NCBI GenBank assembly: GCA_910579615.1
Contig: CAJTUA010000004.1
Coordinates: 124,001 to 188,000 of the forward strand
Reading direction: 5' to 3'
From: an uncultured Lachnospiraceae bacterium
GTDB taxonomy: Bacteria > Bacillota > Clostridia > Lachnospirales > Lachnospiraceae
DNA length: 64,000 nucleotides
The translations under genes and the position numbers were made by a program. Below are positions 15,769 through 24,932 of the stretch, piece after piece (positions within the stretch are counted from its first letter, which is position 1; every line of letters begins with the position of its first letter). The notes beneath the pieces were generated by a model that searched no databases, was not told the DNA's origin, and saw nothing but the letters and a program-made list of their open reading frames with translations.

Positions 15769-18255
15769 TTACTTCCTGCGTACCCCAAACCTCTCCTGCG
15801 CTTTCTCGCCAATCACACAATCCATACCTTCCACCGTCTCAAGCTGCAAATGCTCCGGCAAAAGAATGGCAGGCTTTACCTCCTGCACAAAATCCGCATC
15901 CCTTGACGAATCAATCACACAGATGCGCAGCTTCTTACATGCGGTCAAATCAATAATCTCCACATTGCCGTTAAAGCGCAGGTCAAGAACCTCCAGCTCC
16001 GGGTTGGTTATCACAATCTCTGTCACATCCTCGGACAGCTTCAATTTTTCCAACTGGAGCCTTTCTAACTTCGGGAAATATTCAAACCCGCGCAATGAGG
16101 TAATCCCATACACATAAGGGTTAAAATCATCTTCCATTTTCCACTTAAATTCATTTATCTCCTCAAACGGTCCGTAATCATAATCGTATCCTGTGTCCAC
16201 AAACCATCTCAGGCTCTCCCTCTCCTGCAGCGTCAGGATATTGTCCCGGTTGGTATCCACCTCCTGATTGAGATAACAGCGCAAATTCATGTCCGCAATC
16301 TTGTCTGTCCCATTCCAGATGCTTCCCTCCGGCAGCGCCTCTACATTCTCCCCCACCGCATCGTCCAGATAAACAACCTCTGCTCCTCCTGCGCTGCAAT
16401 GTATGTTTTTGTTCTCCAGAATGACTTTCTTCGTTACGTTTTCGCCAAGCCGAACCCATCTCCACGCATCCGGGTATTCGCTAAAATAACCCGAATCCCC
16501 AAAACGCATCCGTTCTGCCCAAAGCTGTGTCCCTGCTTTTGGGACAATATCAACGCCCGCCAATGCCTTCATGCCGGAAAAATCGTATTCCTCAAGCGTT
16601 TCCCCTAAATTCACACAATCCTCCAGACGAATCCTCGCCATATAGTTGTTCTGCAAAAGATACGAAAAATCCGCTGAAACATTTCTCAGATTCAAGTTCC
16701 GCAAAGCGCACATCCCGCTCAAATCAAGCTCCAGCCCCTCTTTGCTGTTAAAATACAGGGATTGCAGACTCTCCGGGTTCTGTATGGAAAACTCCTTAAG
16801 GCTATCCGGCAGCGACAATTCCAACAGGCGCGGATGATTCAGGCATAAGGACACGGCAGCACTGTCATAGTCTAAGCAGAATGTTCTTAAATCCTCCAGA
16901 TACTGGATTCCATCAAAGTGGTAAATACTTTGCAGCAGCTCTTTCCTGCGCGCCTGTTCCGCGAACGAAAAAGTTGGGTTATCATCCCACACATTCAGCT
17001 CCCTGACACTGCTAAGCTCTGTCTTTGACAGGATATGATTCTTGTCCTGGTCTGCGTAGTTATATAAATACTGCCGGAACGCCACATCCGGAAAATTTTC
17101 CGCCGTCAGCCAGATACTTCCCTCCGGCAGCGCTTTTTCTGTTTCAAGCATTGTTTCTTCCTCAAAAACAATCTCGCAGCCTGCCCAGTCCGCCCCCGCC
17201 GGAAAATATGTATCCATATTTCCAAGGATAATCCGCTCTGCCATCTTCTTGTCGCCGAACGTAACTTCCCGCAGGTATTCATTTTTCCCGAAATCCAGTT
17301 CCTTCGCCAATATGGTTTCCTGGTCTTTGGATTCCGAAAAATGGAATGTTTCCAAAAACGGAAGGCGCGAAAAACTCAGCACTTCAAGATTTTCCGGCAC
17401 ACGCACGTCGCAGCACAAAAATTCCAATGTACTTAGGCGCGGGAAATCGAATGCCTCCAGATTTTCCGGCATCATGACGGTACAGCCGGAAAGCGAAAGA
17501 TAGGTCAGTGTTTCGCATTTTGCCAATTTTTCGATTCCAATCACGTCGCCGCTGATTTTCAGCTCCGTAAGCTCCGGGAACTTATCCCATGCAATGTCCT
17601 GCCCTCCCGCCACGACATATTCAAGCGATTGCAGCTTCGGCGCATCCCCAATCGAAAAATCCTGCAGGGAATACGTTTCCAACTGCACCGTTTCCAGATT
17701 CGGATTGTCAAGCGGCAGCTTTTCAAGCTCATACCCGCCTGCAAAACAGATTTCCTTCAAGTTCACGAAATATCCGATTCCTTCTAAGGATTTGATTGCC
17801 CGCAGCTTTTCGCCCCGCTTCATATTGCTCTCCCAAAGGAAGGCTCCATCCGAGAGACCGCCTTCTTTCTTTGTGCTGCCAAGCCCCTCGATTGCCTCCC
17901 GCTCACTCTTCGAAAGCTTCTTATCCCTGTCCTTATCCACATAAGCCAACAGATATTCCCGGAATGCCTCATCCGGGAAATACGCCTCCGTAACCGGAAC
18001 CGCATCTTCCTGCGCCAGTGCCGGCACTGCTTCCACATCAGAAACCGTCTGCCCGGTCTTTTCCTCTTCCCCCTTAGATGGCTGTCTCTCCTGCGCCGTT
18101 ACCGCCGTCGGAAGCGGCGTCGCCTCGCCGGATACGGTTAAGTCCCCGCCCGGCAATGTCTTTCCGACATCCCCGCCCTCCTTCCCGCACGCCGCAAACA
18201 GCAATGCACCAGCAAAGAGCAATCCTGCCATTTTCCCTGTTCTTCTTCTTTTCAT
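15769..18255 (-). CDS. Leucine-rich-repeat lipoprotein with EF-hand-like modules
   Basis: 828 aa. A lipoprotein signal with lipobox LFAAC puts the lipidated Cys at residue 23, so it is on the outer face of the membrane. Three modules each start with an FPDxAFRxYL-like helix and a calcium-loop-like acidic stretch: VDKDRDKKLSKSE (about 106-118), ADQDKNHILSKTE (about 403-415) and VDTNRDNILTLQE (about 667-679). Between them run long irregular leucine-rich repeats (LPLDNPNLETVQLETYSLQ and similar). Dockerin/EF-hand loops bind Ca2+, and LRRs usually bind proteins or glycans; the ligand is unknown. I chose the start at 18255 because GAGGGT and the signal sequence begin there. The upstream in-frame stretch is not signal-like. 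Confidence 0.83.
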   Translation of the reverse strand: MKRRRTGKMAGLLFAGALLFAACGKEGGDVGKTLPGGDLTVSGEATPLPTAVTAQERQPSKGEEEKTGQTVSDVEAVPALAQEDAVPVTEAYFPDEAFREYLLAYVDKDRDKKLSKSEREAIEGLGSTKKEGGLSDGAFLWESNMKRGEKLRAIKSLEGIGYFVNLKEICFAGGYELEKLPLDNPNLETVQLETYSLQDFSIGDAPKLQSLEYVVAGGQDIAWDKFPELTELKISGDVIGIEKLAKCETLTYLSLSGCTVMMPENLEAFDFPRLSTLEFLCCDVRVPENLEVLSFSRLPFLETFHFSESKDQETILAKELDFGKNEYLREVTFGDKKMAERIILGNMDTYFPAGADWAGCEIVFEEETMLETEKALPEGSIWLTAENFPDVAFRQYLYNYADQDKNHILSKTELSSVRELNVWDDNPTFSFAEQARRKELLQSIYHFDGIQYLEDLRTFCLDYDSAAVSLCLNHPRLLELSLPDSLKEFSIQNPESLQSLYFNSKEGLELDLSGMCALRNLNLRNVSADFSYLLQNNYMARIRLEDCVNLGETLEEYDFSGMKALAGVDIVPKAGTQLWAERMRFGDSGYFSEYPDAWRWVRLGENVTKKVILENKNIHCSAGGAEVVYLDDAVGENVEALPEGSIWNGTDKIADMNLRCYLNQEVDTNRDNILTLQERESLRWFVDTGYDYDYGPFEEINEFKWKMEDDFNPYVYGITSLRGFEYFPKLERLQLEKLKLSEDVTEIVITNPELEVLDLRFNGNVEIIDLTACKKLRICVIDSSRDADFVQEVKPAILLPEHLQLETVEGMDCVIGEKAQERFGVRRK

Positions 18256-18415
18256 ACCCTCATTTTCCCCTTCCTTTGTCCTACTTTCAACCCCACGGCA
18301 TAAACCGCACATATTGCTACACAACCATCATATCATTTTTTATATAAGATGTAAAGGTACTTTGTTCCTGTTTGCCAACATTTTTTGCAGGGCATTTTTA
18401 CATTTCCCATGCTGC

Positions 18416-19498
18416 CTAATCTTCCTCCGGTGCCGCCTGTATTTCCCCTTGCCTACAGTGCTGCTCCTGCTCCATAATCCCCCGCACCAAAAGCAGCCCA
18501 ATAGGACCAAGAAACACACCCGCTACCCCGAAAAGCTTCACCCCCGCATAAATCGCAAGCATCATCGTCACCGGGCGGATGCCAAGCTTTCCCCCAAGTA
18601 ATTTCGGCTCCAGAACCTCCCGCAGCACCTGGCAAATCAAAAACATCAAAAACAGCACAATCGTCTGTGTATAATCTCCAGCAAATAAGCGCAAAATTGC
18701 CCACGGCACGAGAATCAGGCCGCTGCCAAGCACCGGGAACGCGTCAAAAACTGCAATCGCCACCCCGAGCAGAAGCGCATACGGATTATGCAATATAAAA
18801 AATCCCACGGAAAGCACTGCCGCTATCATCGCCAACAGCAAAAGCTGTGTTTTCAAATATGCCGCGCCGCCACCCTTTAAACTGCCCAAAAGTCCGCCAA
18901 TGTATTTTGATTCACACAGTTTCCTGTAATCCCTGCGGTATCCCTCCATCTCCTTTAACACCATAAGCGTTGAGACAATCACAATCAGCACAGTTCCTAA
19001 GATTGCCGCCGTGCCTGCCGCAAATTTCAGGGTTTTCGCCGTGAGCGCGGGCAGAATATTCGTCTGGATGCGCTCCATCAAAACCTCCATGGCCGAGGAA
19101 AGCACCCCCATCACGGTTCCTTTTTCAAGCCGGAACAATCGGTCACATCCATGGCAAATCCCGTCCACCTGTTCCGTCAGGTAACGCTCATACGACTCAA
19201 AATTCTGGAAAAATGCGACGAGCTGCGTCACGAGCATCTGCCCAAAATAAAACACTGCCATCATAAGCAGGCACAAAAAGCCAAACAGCACAAGCGCCCC
19301 TGCAAAAAAAATGGGAAGCCGCAGTTTTTTGTTCAAAAAACGTACCACCGGATACAGCAACATTGCAAAAAGCCCTGCCACCACAAATGGCAAAACAAGC
19401 GGCAGCAAAAAACGGAATGCCAGATAAACCGCTCCTGCTGCCAACAAAAAATTCCATCCTGATTTTATTTTTTCATCTTTCCAAAAGTCCATATCCAT
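18416..19498 (-). CDS. AI-2E family / PerM-type membrane permease
   Basis: 360 aa, close to the usual length. The N-terminal pair of helices (about 15-65), a third helix (about 68-92), a long amphipathic middle region and five C-terminal helices containing LLGVAIAVFDAFPVLGSGLILVPWAI match the PF01594 family, as does GVFLGPIGLLLVRGI. The family includes AI-2 exporters, Na+/H+ antiporters and the sporulation protein YtvI; YtvI-like is the closest fit for a clostridium, but the substrate cannot be read. Start ambiguity is two codons (MDMDF or MDF). Confidence 0.85.
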   Translation of the reverse strand: MDMDFWKDEKIKSGWNFLLAAGAVYLAFRFLLPLVLPFVVAGLFAMLLYPVVRFLNKKLRLPIFFAGALVLFGFLCLLMMAVFYFGQMLVTQLVAFFQNFESYERYLTEQVDGICHGCDRLFRLEKGTVMGVLSSAMEVLMERIQTNILPALTAKTLKFAAGTAAILGTVLIVIVSTLMVLKEMEGYRRDYRKLCESKYIGGLLGSLKGGGAAYLKTQLLLLAMIAAVLSVGFFILHNPYALLLGVAIAVFDAFPVLGSGLILVPWAILRLFAGDYTQTIVLFLMFLICQVLREVLEPKLLGGKLGIRPVTMMLAIYAGVKLFGVAGVFLGPIGLLLVRGIMEQEQHCRQGEIQAAPEED

Positions 19499-19581
19499 AC
19501 TCCTGCACCCGCTGTTTTTTCTTTTGCCGGATATTAGTATGGACTTTTTTTGATTGCTTATGCGAGCATAATTTCATTCTC

Positions 19582-19911
19582 TTACAGCATTTCCCCATCT
19601 ATTTCACTTGGATGGGGCTTTCTCACATGCGCTGCCATGCTCTTTTCACAGGCTCCAAAATTTTTATAATTTTCTCTCCCCTGCCTTAATGTCAGCCCGT
19701 GGTTCGCCCCCGATTCCACGTCAAGCACATCCTCCCCTGTATCATCATCCGCTTTATCGCCCATGTCCGCTTCATTCCTAAGCAAATGCAGCGCGCCGCC
19801 TTTTATGTAAGGATACATCTCATCCTCCCAGAAACAAACCGGGCAGATGTCGTATTCCCCGCGTGCGTCCAATGTGCGGCAGCCACAGCACAAGCATCTA
19901 TATTTTTTCAT
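19582..19911 (-). CDS. Small cysteine-rich CPCC-type protein
   Basis: 109 aa. The N-terminal CLCCGCRTLDARGEYDICPVCFWEDE is the zinc-ribbon-like signature of the CPCC family. SGANHGLTLRQGRENYKNFGACE, also typical, lies at about 75-97. Function unknown; the Cys pairs probably bind zinc. The start at 19911 follows GGAGCGGAAAAA; the frame is open further upstream, but the extension is unlike the family. It lies 111 nt downstream of the AAA ATPase gene. Confidence 0.85.
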   Translation of the reverse strand: MKKYRCLCCGCRTLDARGEYDICPVCFWEDEMYPYIKGGALHLLRNEADMGDKADDDTGEDVLDVESGANHGLTLRQGRENYKNFGACEKSMAAHVRKPHPSEIDGEML

Positions 19912-20022
19912 TTTTTCCGCTCCAATCCCTGATATTTTCTGCGTCCCACCCGCGATATCTAAAAAACAGGCTTTCCCAAAAACAGCGCCGCGCAAACCCC
20001 TTTGCACAACACCCCTGCCGCC

Positions 20023-21393
20023 TCAGCCAAACAATGCCCCATGCTCCCTGAAAAATTCGTAATAAACCCTCACATTCTCCAGCTCCCACCAATGGCGCAC
20101 CTTTGCGGGACAGGCATCCAAATCATACACCCTCGCCCCTTTCATCGCCAGCAAAAACGGCGAGTGCGTTGCCATAATTAGTTGGCATTCCTCCTCGTAG
20201 GCACGTTTTTCAAGCAGCTTTACCAGCTCCAGCTGCATCGCGGGGGAAAGGCTGTTCTCCGGCTCGTCCAGGCAGTACAATACCTTGCTCTTGATTTTTG
20301 ACGCAAAGTAGGCGAGCGCCGTCTCCCCGTTGCTGCCAAGCTCCACCTCCTGCCCCGCCGTCCTGCAGATGAATTGCCTCCTTGAGACCGAGCGCGAGCG
20401 CGCCAGAAGCTGCTGGCGCATTTTCTCATAATCATCCATGCTCTTAAACTTCACACTCTCCCCATATTTTAACTTTGCATAATCCACCTTTGCTGACTGT
20501 CTGCCCTCGCTAATCTCATCGTTGCGCGTGCGCATCGCAAGCATATAATCAAACACATCATCGCTCGTGATAATCCGGCTGCCGGAAGGAATCCGCAGCG
20601 AAAAGCCCTCCTCGTCATGCCCAAGCACATACTCACACGCATCCTTGTAGCGCCCAAACATCTCCCCGGAATTATGCGGCGCAACGCGGTTGAGCTCTAA
20701 GCGGTTCGCAATTAAATTCAGCAGCGTGCTTTTGCCGGAACCGTTCCCGCCGTAAAATATTGTGATTTTGGAGAAGGTAATCTCAGAAAGTTCCTTTCTG
20801 TCAAACAGACCACACGGATAGGCATTGTCCACATAGCCAAACCTCGGTCCTCCGTTCTGGATTGCCTGCTCCGTATAAAGCTCGTCTTCTTCCTGAATCG
20901 GCAATGTAAAACGGTAGAGATAAATCCCAGTATCGCCCCCGTCCGCATCGATGTGGATTTTTGTTTCTGCGGCCGGCTGCTTTGCAGCGCCATTTTCGGC
21001 GGAATTCTGCTGTGCTTTCCTTGCCTGTGCCCCTGCTCCCATCCTGCCTTTGTGCTTTTTTATGGCATTTTGCCCTGCGCCCCGGCTGCTGCCTTCCTCA
21101 CCCGCATCTTCCCCCTCCGGTTCCAATGCCCGTTTTCCCCCGCCTGCGCTCTCCATCACCGCCCCTTCGGAAACCAACTGTACGCACAGCCGCATACGCA
21201 CCAGCACTTCCTCCTCATCCTCGCTTGTCCGCAGCACCGGAATCATTTCCTCCGCATAGGAATCCTGCCATTTCTCATTCATCCCGGCAAGCGGTGCCAG
21301 TACCTGCTCCATCGCTGCGCGCGTGATAAAACCTTTTTTGTTCGCGCGGTTTAATTCCTGCATCAAAATATATAATTTGTCTTCATTTCCCAT
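20023..21393 (-). CDS. AAA/ABC-type ATPase with long N-terminal extension
   Basis: 456 aa. Residues 1-80 are helical (DKLYILMQELNRANKKGFIT). About 81-145 are a low-complexity linker rich in Gly, Ala, Glu and Lys. The ATPase core begins near 155, with Walker A GGNGSGKST (215-223), Walker B VLYCLDEPENSLSP (about 379-392) and a switch His in LIMATHSPFLLAM. The DEPExSLSP signature matches stand-alone ABC/SMC-like ATPases annotated only as AAA family ATPase. The N-terminal helices may bind a partner. No nuclease or toxin gene is adjacent, so a defence role is not supported. Confidence 0.82.
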   Translation of the reverse strand: MGNEDKLYILMQELNRANKKGFITRAAMEQVLAPLAGMNEKWQDSYAEEMIPVLRTSEDEEEVLVRMRLCVQLVSEGAVMESAGGGKRALEPEGEDAGEEGSSRGAGQNAIKKHKGRMGAGAQARKAQQNSAENGAAKQPAAETKIHIDADGGDTGIYLYRFTLPIQEEDELYTEQAIQNGGPRFGYVDNAYPCGLFDRKELSEITFSKITIFYGGNGSGKSTLLNLIANRLELNRVAPHNSGEMFGRYKDACEYVLGHDEEGFSLRIPSGSRIITSDDVFDYMLAMRTRNDEISEGRQSAKVDYAKLKYGESVKFKSMDDYEKMRQQLLARSRSVSRRQFICRTAGQEVELGSNGETALAYFASKIKSKVLYCLDEPENSLSPAMQLELVKLLEKRAYEEECQLIMATHSPFLLAMKGARVYDLDACPAKVRHWWELENVRVYYEFFREHGALFG

Positions 21394-21809
21394 ACCCGGC
21401 GCTCCTTATATTTTCCGATTCTTTTTTCCATGATTTCCTTTCCCCTTACAATAATTCCACTGGCAAAAAGTTTTTCCGCAGCCAGAATACCGAATGAGGA
21501 AAATACCTTCAGTAAATAATTTCGGCAAATACCTTCGGTATCTTCAGTTTATCACAGCAACCGCTATTTTTCCACAGCTACTTCATATGAACTTTGATGA
21601 TTTTCCAAAATTAAGGTTTCAAAGATATCGCTTTTGTGTTATGATAAGTTTTAAAATGTGGATAGTCCGCCGCCTTCATTGCAAAAGGGATTCCGGACAG
21701 CCGCATCCGCAAATACGGCTTTGCCTTTGGGGAAAAAACGTGCTGATTGGACGAGGTTTCCCAAGCGCAGTATCCTAACCTTTCTACACTTTTTCTTTCC
21801 TTCATATCC
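21394..21809. other. Intergenic region between divergent AAA ATPase and GH127 genes
   Basis: About 415 AT-rich nt. No gene, no strong hairpin and no operator that I can defend; it presumably holds the promoter of the AAA gene. The GH127 promoter follows at 21810. Confidence 0.5.
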
Positions 21810-21838
21810 TTGTGTTTTTGCTACTTTTTGTTTATAAT
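21810..21838 (+). promoter_or_regulatory. Promoter of the GH127 gene
   Basis: TTGTGT (21810-21815), 17-bp spacer, TATAAT (21833-21838), 56 nt before the start codon. Confidence 0.65.
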
Positions 21839-21894
21839 GAAGTAAGAAACAAACAAATCACCACTTTACACCAACCAGGAAAGGAAAACATATC

Positions 21895-24003
21895 ATGGAC
21901 ACAGCGAAATTCAGCAATCCGCTTTCCCTGCGAAGCATCAAAGTCACAGATGATTTCTGGAAAAAAGAAATGGAGCTTGTGCGCACCGAGGTCATCCCGT
22001 ACCAGTGGAACGCCCTGAACGACAATGTTGCCGGGGCGGCTCCGAGCTTCTGCATGAAAAACTATAAGCTTGCCGCCGACTTAAACGCGCGCAAAAAAGC
22101 CGACCCGTCCTACGAACAGCCCGTCTGGACAACCTCGATTTTCAATCTTGTGCCGGAGGATATCAACAGCCGCGAGGAGCGCTTCTACGGCTTTTTATTC
22201 CAGGACACCGATTTTACCAAATGGGTGGAGGCGGTGGCATACTCCTTAACGCAGCACCCGGACGCGGCGTTGGAAAAACTTGCCGATGACGCCATCGATG
22301 TTGTGTGTGCGGCACAGTTGGAAAACGGCTATCTCGACACATTTTATATTATCAACGACCAGAGCAAAATTTTTTCCAATCTGCGGGACAATCACGAGCT
22401 GTACTGCTTCGGGCATCTGAGCGAGGGCGCAGTTGCCTACTACGAGGCGACCGGAAAAGATAAGCTTTTAAAAGCCGCCTGCCGCTACGCCGATTACATT
22501 GATTCCTATTTCGGCGCGGAAGAAGGAAAATGCAAGGGCTATCCGGGACATGAAATCGCAGAGATGGCGCTTGTGCGCCTCTACCACGCAACCGGGGAGG
22601 AGCGCTACCTAAACCTGAGCCGCTTTTTTATCGACGAGCGCGGCAGACAGCCATATTATTTTGACAGTGAAGCTGACCACAAATTCACACCAAAGCCGGG
22701 CGATGCTCCGCTGCGCCATTTTTACCACCAGGCACATCTCCCGGTGCGCGAGCAGACCGAGGCAACCGGACATGCGGTGCGCGCAGTGTACCTTTATTCC
22801 GGCATGGCAGACATTGCCCGCCTGACCGGGGATGAAAGCCTGCTCGCTGCCTGTGACACGCTCTGGGATAATATTGTAAACAAAAAAATGTATATCACGG
22901 GCGGCATCGGTTCCACGCATCTTGGCGAGGCATTTACCTTCGGCTATGACCTGCCAAATGACACGGCATACGCGGAAACCTGCGCTTCCATCGGCATGGT
23001 GTTTTTCGCACGCCGTATGCTCCAGATAAAACCGGATGCGCGCTACGCCAATGTAATGGAGCGCGAGCTTTTCAACGGTGTTTTAAGCGGCATGGCGCTC
23101 GACGGAAAAAGCTTTTTCTATGTCAACCCGCTTGAGGTACTGCCGAAAGCATGCCACGAGGATGAGCGCAAATTCCACGTCAAACCAATCCGCCAGAAAT
23201 GGTTCGGCTGCGCATGCTGCCCGCCAAATATTGCAAGGCTCTTAAGCTCGATTGCCGCTTACGCGTGTACGGAAAACGAGGATACACTTTTTGTCCACCT
23301 TTATATGGGCTGCGAACTGAAAAAGAATGTCGGGGAACAGGAGGTTTCGGTTCAGATTGCATCCGGTTTCCCGTGTGACGGGAAGGTTACAATTGATGTG
23401 AATGCCGACGCGCCGACCAGGATGACACTTGCACTGCGCCTGCCGGACTGGGCAGAGGAATGCACGGTAAATGGGATAAATATAAAATTTGCGGCGCTTT
23501 CTGGCATGCTCACCGATGCAGCTGCAACCAATTCCCTGCTTTCTGCGATTGCATACGCTGCCGGTGCTGCTTCTGCAAAAATCACAGACGGCTATCTGTA
23601 CTTATCCGGCACATGGTCAGGCAATACCAGGCTCACACTGGATTTCCCGATGACCACCCGCATCATCGCCGCAAACCCATCCGTCCGGGAGGATGCAGGC
23701 AAAGTGGCCGTTACCCGCGGTCCGGTCGTGTACTGCCTGGAGGAAGCAGACAACGGCAATGATTTGCATCTGCTGTGCCTTGACTGTGGGCAACCGGATT
23801 TTGCGCTTGTTCCGGATGCCACCTTAGGAGCCCCGGCAATTACTGCGAAAGGCGCGCGCATGGCGAAAGCAGAGGAGGGGGAGGCACTGTACCATGTCTA
23901 CCATGCTGCGAAATCTGAGGAATGTAAACTTACGTTTTTGCCTTACTATATGTGGAATAACCGCGGGGAAGGTGAAATGGCTGTCTGGGTAAGGACAATG
24001 TAA
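21895..24003 (+). CDS. GH127 family beta-L-arabinofuranosidase
   Basis: 702 aa, cytoplasmic (no signal peptide). GH127 enzymes release L-arabinofuranose from beta-linked arabino-oligosaccharides. The zinc-thiolate active site of the family (in HypBA1: a Glu, a Cys two residues on, and a Cys-Cys pair) is intact as E361 and C363 in AETCASIG, and C441-C442 in GCACCPPN. C441 is the expected nucleophile. The (alpha/alpha)6 barrel covers about 1-460, followed by beta-sandwich domains. Monocistronic, with its own promoter and terminator. Two GH43-type genes at 49079-51699 could act in the same arabinan utilisation, but are far away. It is longer than HypBA1, mostly at the C-terminus. Confidence 0.92.
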   Translation: MDTAKFSNPLSLRSIKVTDDFWKKEMELVRTEVIPYQWNALNDNVAGAAPSFCMKNYKLAADLNARKKADPSYEQPVWTTSIFNLVPEDINSREERFYGFLFQDTDFTKWVEAVAYSLTQHPDAALEKLADDAIDVVCAAQLENGYLDTFYIINDQSKIFSNLRDNHELYCFGHLSEGAVAYYEATGKDKLLKAACRYADYIDSYFGAEEGKCKGYPGHEIAEMALVRLYHATGEERYLNLSRFFIDERGRQPYYFDSEADHKFTPKPGDAPLRHFYHQAHLPVREQTEATGHAVRAVYLYSGMADIARLTGDESLLAACDTLWDNIVNKKMYITGGIGSTHLGEAFTFGYDLPNDTAYAETCASIGMVFFARRMLQIKPDARYANVMERELFNGVLSGMALDGKSFFYVNPLEVLPKACHEDERKFHVKPIRQKWFGCACCPPNIARLLSSIAAYACTENEDTLFVHLYMGCELKKNVGEQEVSVQIASGFPCDGKVTIDVNADAPTRMTLALRLPDWAEECTVNGINIKFAALSGMLTDAAATNSLLSAIAYAAGAASAKITDGYLYLSGTWSGNTRLTLDFPMTTRIIAANPSVREDAGKVAVTRGPVVYCLEEADNGNDLHLLCLDCGQPDFALVPDATLGAPAITAKGARMAKAEEGEALYHVYHAAKSEECKLTFLPYYMWNNRGEGEMAVWVRTM

Positions 24004-24009
24004 AAAATT

Positions 24010-24040
24010 GCGGGGCTGCAACAGCAGCCCCGCTTTATTG
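24010..24040 (+). terminator. Terminator of the GH127 gene
   Basis: Perfect 10-bp GC-rich stem GCGGGGCTGC / GCAGCCCCGC with loop AACA, followed by TTTATT. The TTTATT is also near the end of the convergent gene at 24057. Confidence 0.85.
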
Positions 24041-24056
24041 CCATAATAAAAGCCCG

Positions 24057-24932
24057 TTATTTTCCCGCGATTTCCTCGAGCAGTTCTTTGACAATTTCCA
24101 TCCGGTTTTCCCCCGGTTCCCCGTTTCTTAGCTGTGGTAATGCGGAAACCTGGTACATCATCCCATCCTTTACCATATATCCCGTCGCGGCCGTAGAACC
24201 ATATTCCTCCGAACCCTCGGCATCTACAAGCATACAGGGTATTCCCCCTGCGGTGGTGTACGTCTCACTGGTATAGCTTGCTTCCCCTTTGGTTACCGCA
24301 AACGTCTGCGCAGGAATCTCTTGTTCTGAATCATCGACATAAATATTCACTGATACATATACATTATAGCGCTCCGACAAATAAGAACCATAAAACTGAA
24401 CGCCTTGCAGCGGTCCCTCCTCTGTTCCTATCACACTAAGCTCAACACTTGTTGGTGGCCGGCTTGTTATCGGCACTTCCAGGAAATCAATTTCAAGGTA
24501 GGCGAGCGCGCTCTCCCAGTCATCAAATTCCCGATACCAAATATTTGGGATACTGCTGTACCACAGCTTGTACTCCTCACACTGTTTCCGTATCGTATCC
24601 TTAACCTCATCGATATGTCCACGAAACGCATCCTGTCTACGGTACCGGGTTACAAAGCCAACATCATAGCTTGAGGTGCCTTCATCGGATTGGATATCAA
24701 AAATTTGGATTCCAAGCACGGATGCCGCCACAATCCCCCCTCCTGCGGTCAGGCAGATCATAAGGAGCGCTGCTGCCGCCACAAATTTTAACCGCCTGCG
24801 TTTCCGGAAATGAAGGATGCTATCCCCCTGCTGCGCCTCGGCTACGAGCGAAGCATCCAGATTGTTCAGTTTTTTCAGGAACGCTATACCGTCCGTTTCC
24901 CATTTCTTCCCATCCTGCTTTTCTTTGTTCAT
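24057..24932 (-). CDS. DUF4367-like membrane protein, putative anti-sigma partner
   Basis: 291 aa. The cytoplasmic N-terminal part (about 1-48) contains FLKKLNNLDASLVAEAQQ, resembling the short sigma-binding helices of anti-sigma factors. One membrane helix follows a basic patch (RKRRRLKFVAAAALLMICLTAGGGIVAA, about 44-72). The exported C-terminal half ends in a DUF4367-like domain (TTAGGIPCMLVDAEGSEE ... MVKDGMMYQVSA). The start codon overlaps the stop of the sigma-factor gene (ATGA), so they are translationally coupled. An anti-sigma role is inferred from coupling and topology; the inducing signal is unknown. Confidence 0.75.
   Translation of the reverse strand: MNKEKQDGKKWETDGIAFLKKLNNLDASLVAEAQQGDSILHFRKRRRLKFVAAAALLMICLTAGGGIVAASVLGIQIFDIQSDEGTSSYDVGFVTRYRRQDAFRGHIDEVKDTIRKQCEEYKLWYSSIPNIWYREFDDWESALAYLEIDFLEVPITSRPPTSVELSVIGTEEGPLQGVQFYGSYLSERYNVYVSVNIYVDDSEQEIPAQTFAVTKGEASYTSETYTTAGGIPCMLVDAEGSEEYGSTAATGYMVKDGMMYQVSALPQLRNGEPGENRMEIVKELLEEIAGK

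Noticed and set aside
16696..16710. AAGTTCCGC match inside the LRR lipoprotein gene, as a fifth copy of the dispersed element
   Set aside because: Only the short border matches; no flanking inverted repeats, and it is inside coding sequence.
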